Of a DNA stretch of 10,695 nt, positions 5,777 to 10,695 are shown piece after piece. Under the pieces are notes generated by a model. That model was given only the letters and a program-made list of their open reading frames with translations. It did no database searches and was not told the DNA's origin. Source of the stretch: JABCPE02 sp963521545 (GTDB taxonomy: Bacteria; Bacteroidota; Bacteroidia; Flavobacteriales; Weeksellaceae); assembly GCA_963521545.1 (NCBI GenBank), contig CAUQVP010000064.1, positions 1-10,695 on the forward strand, written 5' to 3'. The position numbers and the translations under genes are program-made. Each line of letters starts with the position of its first letter. The first letter of the stretch is position 1.

Positions 5777-5784
5777 CAAATATA
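5777..5784 (-). promoter_or_regulatory. -7 promoter element of tRNA-Arg
   Basis: On the minus strand this is TATATTTG followed by C, identical over nine bases to the -7 region of the CAT tRNA promoter. It lies 16 bases upstream of the tRNA 5' end. No good TTTG is present 19 bases upstream; that position would fall at the start codon of the divergent gene at 5809. Confidence 0.6.
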
Positions 5785-5808
5785 ATACTTTTTTGCTTTC
5801 TTTGAACT

Positions 5809-6858
5809 ATGAAATGGAAAAAAATATTATACATTACCAGTTTTTTTGTGGTTTTGTCGTGTAAGAAATCTGATAACCAGTTAATTAAATCTTGGGAAGT
5901 GATTTCTGAAAATGTTCAATATAGCGAGCAAAATGACAAATTTTTATTGAAATCTAGAAAATTTGAGTATTCTTTTGAAAAAAATGAACTGCCTTTTTCC
6001 AAAGTGGTTTTGCTTAATAACAGCCTTTTGGGATATTTTTTAGAACTTGGGCAGGAAGAAAAAATAGTAGGAATTTCTGGAGTGCAGTATGTTTATTCCA
6101 ATGAAATTCAACAACTTGTAGAAAAAAATAAAATTCAGAATGTAGGTTCTGACCAAAAGTATGATATTGAAAAAATTCTTGAACTAAAACCGGATGTGAT
6201 TTTTACGAATTACATAGAAACTTTCGAAAATACATATAAAATCCTGCAGAATAATGGTATAAAAATCATTTTTTTAGATGAATATTTGGAGGAAACGGCA
6301 CTAGATAAAGCAGCTTATTTAAAGCTGTTTGGGAAGCTTTTAGGAGAGGAAAAACGAGCAGAGGAAATCTATGCTAAAATCAAAAATGATTATGAAAGCA
6401 TAAAACAAAAAGCACAGAAGTCGCCCAATAAACCGAAAGTTTTGGCTAATGAAATGTATGGAAATCATTGGTATATCGCTGGTGGAAAAACTTTTTCGGC
6501 TAATTATCTGAAAGATGCAGGAGCGGACTATATTTTCAAGGAAAATCAAGATAAAAAATCAGTGCCGATTAGTTTTGAAGAAGTTTTTGTGAAGTCTAAA
6601 AATGCTGAATTTTGGGTAAATGCGGGCAATTATAGAACGAAAAAAGAACTTTTGGCTATGAATGCTGTTTATGAAAAACTGGATGTCTATCAGAAAGGGA
6701 AAATTTTTGGGATGAATAAAAGAAAGAGGGGAATGGCAAATGATATTTTTGAGAGTGGAGCTGTTCGTGCAGATTTGGTTTTAAGGGATTATGTGAAGAT
6801 TTTTCACCCAGAAATTTTGCCCAAAGACACTTTGGTCTATATGCAGGAATTAAAATAA
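5809..6858 (+). CDS. periplasmic-binding-protein lipoprotein of a metal-chelate ABC importer (BtuF/FepB type)
   Basis: This 349-aa lipoprotein has a signal ending in VVLSC (lipidated Cys18). Its body matches the class III periplasmic binding protein fold. An N-terminal lobe (about 60-155) contains IVGISG, then DIEKILELKPDVIF, the diagnostic strand where such proteins anchor. A long connecting helix (about 155-200) leads to a C-terminal lobe (about 205-330) with WYIAGGKTFSANYLKDAGADYIF and ISFEEV. Members bind cobalamin, haem or ferric siderophores outside the inner membrane and hand them to a BtuCD-like permease. No permease or ATPase gene is nearby, so the partners must be encoded elsewhere or the protein has another job. 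The start is fixed by the lipobox. It opens a rightward operon and is followed after 41 bases by the PBP4-type gene. The ligand cannot be told from sequence alone. Confidence 0.88.
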   Translation: MKWKKILYITSFFVVLSCKKSDNQLIKSWEVISENVQYSEQNDKFLLKSRKFEYSFEKNELPFSKVVLLNNSLLGYFLELGQEEKIVGISGVQYVYSNEIQQLVEKNKIQNVGSDQKYDIEKILELKPDVIFTNYIETFENTYKILQNNGIKIIFLDEYLEETALDKAAYLKLFGKLLGEEKRAEEIYAKIKNDYESIKQKAQKSPNKPKVLANEMYGNHWYIAGGKTFSANYLKDAGADYIFKENQDKKSVPISFEEVFVKSKNAEFWVNAGNYRTKKELLAMNAVYEKLDVYQKGKIFGMNKRKRGMANDIFESGAVRADLVLRDYVKIFHPEILPKDTLVYMQELK

Positions 6859-6899
6859 AAGAATAATCACCAGCGTTTGAAATATAATAAAATTTTAAG

Positions 6900-8300
6900 A
6901 TGAAAAATATTTTTTGCTTTTTATTAGTCTTGTTTTTTCAGAGTTTTTTTTCTCAAGATATTTCTAAAAAACTAGACCAAGCGATCAAAAGTCTTTTGAA
7001 TGAACCAGAGATGTATTCGGCAAATCTTTCTTTCTATGTAGCCGATGAACAGGGGAATTTTATTTATGAATATCAAGGAAATAAGGGACTTTCTACGGCG
7101 AGTACACAGAAGGTTTTTACAGCGATGGCGGCTTTGGAGATGCTTGGAAAAGATTTCCAATACGCCACCAAAGTATCTTATACTGGCAATATAGAGGAAG
7201 GCAGGCTGTCAGGAGATTTGATAGTAAGTTCTAATGGAGACCCTACACTCGGCAGCTGGCGATATACAGGATACAAACCTGAAGATTTCCAAAATAAAGT
7301 AATACAAGCCATTAAATCATTGGGAATCTATAAGATAGGAGGAAATTTGATAATAGATGACAGTTATTTTGATATTCAGACTATCCCTGGGGGCTGGCCT
7401 TGGAATGATATAGGAAATTACTACGGAGCAGGAGTTTGGGGAGTGAATTGGCGTGAAAATCAGTTTGATATGCATATAAGTGGAGGTGCTAATGCAGGGG
7501 CTTCTACATCTTTTAAGAAAATTGTAAATCTCCCAGAGCAGGTAAAATGGGTAAACGAAACCCAGTCGGCAGGCAAGGAAACAGGGGACAGAAGCATCAT
7601 CTACACGGCGCCGTATTCGGAGGTAGCCTATATCAATGGAACACTTCCTAGTGGAAAGACAACCGTAGTCTCGGGTTCTGTCCCGAATCCACCTATACAG
7701 CTTGGTTTAGAAATGTATAATTGGCTGTCAAACAATGATATAGAGCTTAAAGGAAAAGTGATTTCTGCTTCACAGCTTTTGGTACAAGGGAAGGAATATG
7801 CGCCTTTAAAAGGGAAAGAAATCCTGGTACATTATTCTCCTACGATGGACAAAATAGTCTATTGGTTTATGAGAAAAAGCGTGAATCTGTATGGAGAAAC
7901 TCTCGTAAAAACTTTTGGAAAGGTTAAAAATAATAATTCTTCTTTTTCAAATGGTGTGAAAATTCTAAAAGATTTTTGGAAAAGTAAGGGAATCCAAGCT
8001 CCGATGATAAATTTCGCTGATGGAAGCGGGCTTTCACCACAGAATTATGCCTCTGCAAGAGCGGAAGTTCAGGCTCTGATTTGGGGTAAAAAACAAAGTT
8101 GGTTCCCTATATTTGAAGAATCCATGCCTCTGTATAACGGTATGAAAATGAAGAGTGGAACGATAAAAGATGCCAAAGCCTATGCAGGATACCACACATC
8201 GAAAGAGGGCAAAAAGTATGTCTTTGCGGTGATAGTGAATAACTACCATGGGAGTAATGTAAATGCGAAATTGTTTAAACTTTTAGATATATTGAAATAA
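6900..8300 (+). CDS. dacB: D-alanyl-D-alanine carboxypeptidase/endopeptidase (PBP4 type, peptidase S13)
   Basis: This low-molecular-mass penicillin-binding protein removes the terminal D-Ala of peptidoglycan stem peptides or cleaves cross-links in the periplasm. A signal peptide occupies residues 1-18 (FFS, then Gln19). All three active-site motifs are visible: SxxK as S68-T-Q-K71 with the nucleophilic serine, SxN as S327-V-N329, and KTG-type as K418-S-G-T421. The long interval between the first two motifs (about 260 residues) is the mark of the S13/class C family, which carries extra domains inserted there. The length of 466 aa is normal. It follows the binding-protein gene by 41 bases and precedes the histidine kinase gene by two, so it is cotranscribed with a sensor. 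That pairing hints at envelope-stress coupling, which is inference. The symbol is by family only. Confidence 0.94.
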   Translation: MKNIFCFLLVLFFQSFFSQDISKKLDQAIKSLLNEPEMYSANLSFYVADEQGNFIYEYQGNKGLSTASTQKVFTAMAALEMLGKDFQYATKVSYTGNIEEGRLSGDLIVSSNGDPTLGSWRYTGYKPEDFQNKVIQAIKSLGIYKIGGNLIIDDSYFDIQTIPGGWPWNDIGNYYGAGVWGVNWRENQFDMHISGGANAGASTSFKKIVNLPEQVKWVNETQSAGKETGDRSIIYTAPYSEVAYINGTLPSGKTTVVSGSVPNPPIQLGLEMYNWLSNNDIELKGKVISASQLLVQGKEYAPLKGKEILVHYSPTMDKIVYWFMRKSVNLYGETLVKTFGKVKNNNSSFSNGVKILKDFWKSKGIQAPMINFADGSGLSPQNYASARAEVQALIWGKKQSWFPIFEESMPLYNGMKMKSGTIKDAKAYAGYHTSKEGKKYVFAVIVNNYHGSNVNAKLFKLLDILK

Positions 8301-8302
8301 AA

Positions 8303-9469
8303 ATGAGGTATCTTACTTCATCATTTGTCCGCTGGCTGATATTTTTGTTCCTCACTCTCGCAGTGGTGGTGTTGGCTGTTTCTTCTACAACACTGATAGA
8401 CAGGCTGAAAAAACAAGAAATTCAGAGAATAGAGGTTATCGCTACGGCTATGAAATTCATGCAGGATGAGCATATCAATGACCCTGAAACATTGGAGCTG
8501 ATTTTGGCTGTTTTAAAGGATAATAACTCTATTCCCATCATTCTGACAGATGAAAATTATGAGCCTATTTTGGCAGAGGGAACTTATAGAAATATTCCAA
8601 ATGAAATCGTAGAGAACCCTAAAAAACTCAATGCTTTGATTCAGAAAATGGGAAGAACCTACAAGCCTTTCCTTATCACCATGCCCGATGGCAAGAATCA
8701 GTATGTATTTTACTCAAACTCCCTTTTTCTGGATAGATTGGACTATTATCCTATAATTTTAGCGAGTTTGATAGGCGGGTATTTATTGGTTTGTCTTTGG
8801 TTTTTTAGAACGATAAAACGAACAGATGAAAACTATCTCTGGGCAGGGCTAGCAAAGGAAACTGCGCATCAGATAGGAACGCCTCTTTCGTCTATGATTG
8901 GCTGGGTGGAAATCTTGAAAATGGAAAATGCTGATAACGAGGGAGTTTTGGAAATAGAAAAAGATGTCAAACGGCTGATGGTAATTTCTGAAAGATTTTC
9001 TAAAATAGGGTCTGTCCCAGAGCTGAACGACCTCAATTTATCAGAAACGATTCAAACGAATTTTGATTATTTAAAAACAAGAATTTCGAGCCAAGTGGAT
9101 TTCGTGCTGTATCTTCCAGAGCGGGAAGTTCTCATTCCGCACAGCAGGATTTTGATGAGCTGGGTGATAGAAAATTTAGTAAAAAATGCCGTAGATGCTA
9201 TGAAAGGCAAAGGACGATTGGTAATTTCGCTCGTGGAGAAAGATAACCAAATCTATATAGAATTTAAGGATAATGGCTGCGGTATGACAAATTCCCAAAT
9301 CAGAAAAGTCTTTAACCCAGGGTTTTCGACCAAGAAAAGAGGCTGGGGGCTGGGGCTTTCTTTAGCAAAAAGGGTAATTAATGAATACCATGGCGGAGAC
9401 CTGCGCATAGTTTCTTCCGAGGTTGGGAAAGGAACGACTTTTAGAATTAATTTATCAAATAATAAATAA
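8303..9469 (+). CDS. membrane sensor histidine kinase
   Basis: This is a 388-aa two-component sensor. TM1 spans about 9-28, an extracytoplasmic sensor region about 30-148, and TM2 150-168. A very short linker leads to the kinase core without an obvious HAMP domain. The H-box is ETAHQIGTPLSSMIGW with phosphoaccepting His189. The N-box is ENLVKNAVDAM (290-300), G1 is DNGCGM (323-328), and G2 is GWGLGLSLAK starting at 347, so ATP binding and autophosphorylation look intact. GTP in place of the more common RTP or NPL is frequent in Bacteroidota kinases. No response regulator gene is adjacent, so it is an orphan in this window. The ATG lies two bases after the dacB-type stop and the stop abuts the next ATG, so translational coupling is likely. 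The stimulus is unknown; its operon partners suggest something at the envelope. Confidence 0.95.
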   Translation: MRYLTSSFVRWLIFLFLTLAVVVLAVSSTTLIDRLKKQEIQRIEVIATAMKFMQDEHINDPETLELILAVLKDNNSIPIILTDENYEPILAEGTYRNIPNEIVENPKKLNALIQKMGRTYKPFLITMPDGKNQYVFYSNSLFLDRLDYYPIILASLIGGYLLVCLWFFRTIKRTDENYLWAGLAKETAHQIGTPLSSMIGWVEILKMENADNEGVLEIEKDVKRLMVISERFSKIGSVPELNDLNLSETIQTNFDYLKTRISSQVDFVLYLPEREVLIPHSRILMSWVIENLVKNAVDAMKGKGRLVISLVEKDNQIYIEFKDNGCGMTNSQIRKVFNPGFSTKKRGWGLGLSLAKRVINEYHGGDLRIVSSEVGKGTTFRINLSNNK

Positions 9470-10564
9470 ATGAAATCAAATTTGAGTTTGAAGCTTTTTT
9501 TGGCTTTTGAACGATATTTTATTGAAAATGATGAAGTTATCTCATTGGATAAATCATCAGAATTTACAGATGTGATTGTAGGAATAGGTTTTCTCCCACA
9601 TGATATGTCTGAAAATACAGATTTTAAGAAAAAAATATTAAAAAAATATGGTTTTTCTTCAGCGACAGCTTTGGCAGAGGATTTTAGGAAGCGAGTTCTA
9701 AATTTTGATGAACCTATTCCAGAAAATTTCGAAAAAGATGGAATAGGGTATGTTTATACGGTTATTTCTGGGTATGATGTTTCCTATAATCGTATGTATA
9801 TGTTTGGAATCCACTGCTTTAATGGTGATTTTAATGTCACTTATTATGATTTAGAAAATGATGCAGAGACTGGGGATTATTATGAAGAGCATGAACTTTA
9901 TTCACAGGCGAAAGGCTACCGATGGCTGGATCCAAAGAGCGACTACTATGAGGATGTTTTGGCGTGGGAAGCGCTGAATAAATTAGCAACGGATATTTAT
10001 TTTCATTTGGAGGATAAATTAGATGTAAAACTAGATATAGAGCCTATTCCAGCGGAGGAAAAAGTAACACCTACTCAAGAACATTTGGCGAAATTTTTGG
10101 CTTTTTGCGGAGTGAAGCAAGAGGTAATAGATGAAAACAAAGAAAGATTATTAAAGGCTTTAGAAGAATATACACCTGATGAATATGAGGGCGTATCGGA
10201 AGCCATGGCTGAAATGATGGAATATTCTCATAAAATCCAAAGGGCAGAACCCGTGATAGAAATTATAAGAGAATATGGTGTCTGCCGTTCTTCTGACTGG
10301 AAATTTTATGCAGAAGAATTAGAAGAATATATTTTGGATTTAGCTGATTTTTCTGACTGGAAATGGGAATATCCCGCAGATACTTATAGTGCAGATTTAT
10401 TCCCGTATATGAGAAAACAGCTTTATCCATATCATCTTTGGTTGTGTCATCTTGATGAAGGAGCAGATGCGTATTTATTTCTGCTGTTTTCAGAAAAAGA
10501 TATGCCAGAAATTATGAAACTGGCAAGAATACTAGACTTACCGCTAAAAGCGTATTTTAAATAA
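9470..10564 (+). CDS. acidic cytoplasmic protein of unknown function, DUF6630-like C terminus
   Basis: This 364-aa protein has no signal peptide or membrane helix. It is strongly acidic and rich in Tyr and Trp. An N-terminal part (about 1-190) includes the run YDLENDAETGDYYEEHELYS. A helical middle follows (about 200-255, LAKFLAFCGVKQEVIDENKE). The C-terminal part (about 260-364) has SSDWKFYAEELEEYILDLAD, two Trp-rich strands, DEGADAYLFLLFSEKD and a final LARILDLPLKAYF. The last segment recalls the DUF6630 pattern (D-x-G-x-D-x-Y-x-L-L, then LA..L.LP), an assignment from memory. No catalytic motif is recognised. The ATG directly abuts the histidine kinase TAA with no gap, so translation is probably coupled. 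It is the last gene of the operon and is followed by a hairpin. Its link to the kinase is positional only. Confidence 0.82.
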   Translation: MKSNLSLKLFLAFERYFIENDEVISLDKSSEFTDVIVGIGFLPHDMSENTDFKKKILKKYGFSSATALAEDFRKRVLNFDEPIPENFEKDGIGYVYTVISGYDVSYNRMYMFGIHCFNGDFNVTYYDLENDAETGDYYEEHELYSQAKGYRWLDPKSDYYEDVLAWEALNKLATDIYFHLEDKLDVKLDIEPIPAEEKVTPTQEHLAKFLAFCGVKQEVIDENKERLLKALEEYTPDEYEGVSEAMAEMMEYSHKIQRAEPVIEIIREYGVCRSSDWKFYAEELEEYILDLADFSDWKWEYPADTYSADLFPYMRKQLYPYHLWLCHLDEGADAYLFLLFSEKDMPEIMKLARILDLPLKAYFK

Positions 10565-10586
10565 AGAAAATAGAAATAAAATCAAC

Positions 10587-10627
10587 TTCGGGAAATGGAT
10601 TTTTTATCCTTTCCCGAATTCTTTTTC
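10587..10627 (+). terminator. terminator of the rightward operon, overlapping a convergent gene end
   Basis: TTCGGGAAA (10587-10595) pairs with TTTCCCGAA (10610-10618). With T10596 bulged, the stem continues as GGAT/ATCC around a T5 loop. The plus-strand tail reads TTCTTTTTC, a fair U tract. The right arm includes the stop codon and last codons of the convergent gene. On the minus strand the tail is weaker. Confidence 0.75.
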
Positions 10628-10695
10628 CCATTCTTCAGCCGCTTCTGACAGGGTCTGGTAGAAATCTTCCCCGTATTTCCGGATGAGTGGTTTTT
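10604..10695 (-). CDS. 3' end of a leftward gene running off the right edge (partial)
   Basis: Of the minus-strand frames at the right edge, one reads KPLIRKYGEDFYQTLSEA, then AEEWEKEFGKG, and stops at TAA (10606-10604). A second frame stops early, and a third stays open but reads as a Lys/Asn/Ser-rich string unlike a protein end. The amphipathic, helical, Glu/Lys-rich wording is typical of real protein C termini. Only 29 residues are present and I do not recognise the family. The gene converges on the rightward operon, and its stop codon lies within the shared hairpin. Confidence 0.7.
   Translation of the reverse strand, partial: KPLIRKYGEDFYQTLSEAAEEWEKEFGKG

Noticed and set aside
7200..7850. 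Possible second gene fused inside the PBP4-type protein
   Set aside because: The long stretch between the SxxK and SxN motifs is the normal inserted region of the S13 family, not a fusion.
8303..9469. Possible phosphatase-only or degenerate kinase
   Set aside because: The phosphoaccepting His, N-box, G1 and G2 motifs are all present, so the kinase is probably active.

Overview
The window looks like a chromosomal segment of a low-GC member of the Bacteroidota, most probably Flavobacteriia of the Weeksellaceae (Chryseobacterium-like) type. The reasons are the Bacteroidota promoter pattern (TTTG, 19 bases, TAnnTTTG) in front of a tRNA gene, the absence of clear Shine-Dalgarno sequences, lipoproteins with short lipoboxes, a histidine-kinase H-box of the HQIGTPL type, and the AT-rich intergenic DNA. 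The genus is an inference.

Left part (1-3641): after the last codons of a probable rightward gene and a bidirectional terminator, a leftward operon reads, in transcription order, ECF-type sigma factor, lipA (lipoyl synthase), then a lipoprotein M13 zinc metallopeptidase (neprilysin/PepO type). The start of the sigma factor is unclear. It lies at a nine-T run, and the only nearby ATG is one base out of frame.

Middle part (3780-5784): two tRNA genes, a CAT-anticodon tRNA with Ile2 (lysidine) acceptor features on the plus strand and tRNA-Arg(ACG) on the minus strand, bracket about 1.8 kb of AT-rich accessory DNA. It holds a small four-helix membrane protein, a stretch that looks like decayed coding sequence, a small DUF5053-like gene with an in-frame TAA at codon 16, two tandem terminators, and a small secreted lysine-rich protein ending in a Cys/Cys/Cys/His motif. 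This is the most variable and least explained part of the window.

Right part (5809-10564): a tightly packed rightward operon encodes a periplasmic-binding-protein lipoprotein (BtuF/FepB-type fold), a DacB/PBP4-type D-Ala-D-Ala carboxypeptidase, a membrane sensor histidine kinase without a neighbouring response regulator, and an acidic cytoplasmic protein of unknown function. Gaps are 41, 2 and 0 bases. The operon ends at a hairpin that overlaps the stop codon of a convergent gene running off the right edge.

I see no CRISPR array, no transposase and no clear new multi-gene system. The best leads are the T-run at the sigma-factor start, the interrupted DUF5053-like gene, and the tRNA-bracketed variable slot.
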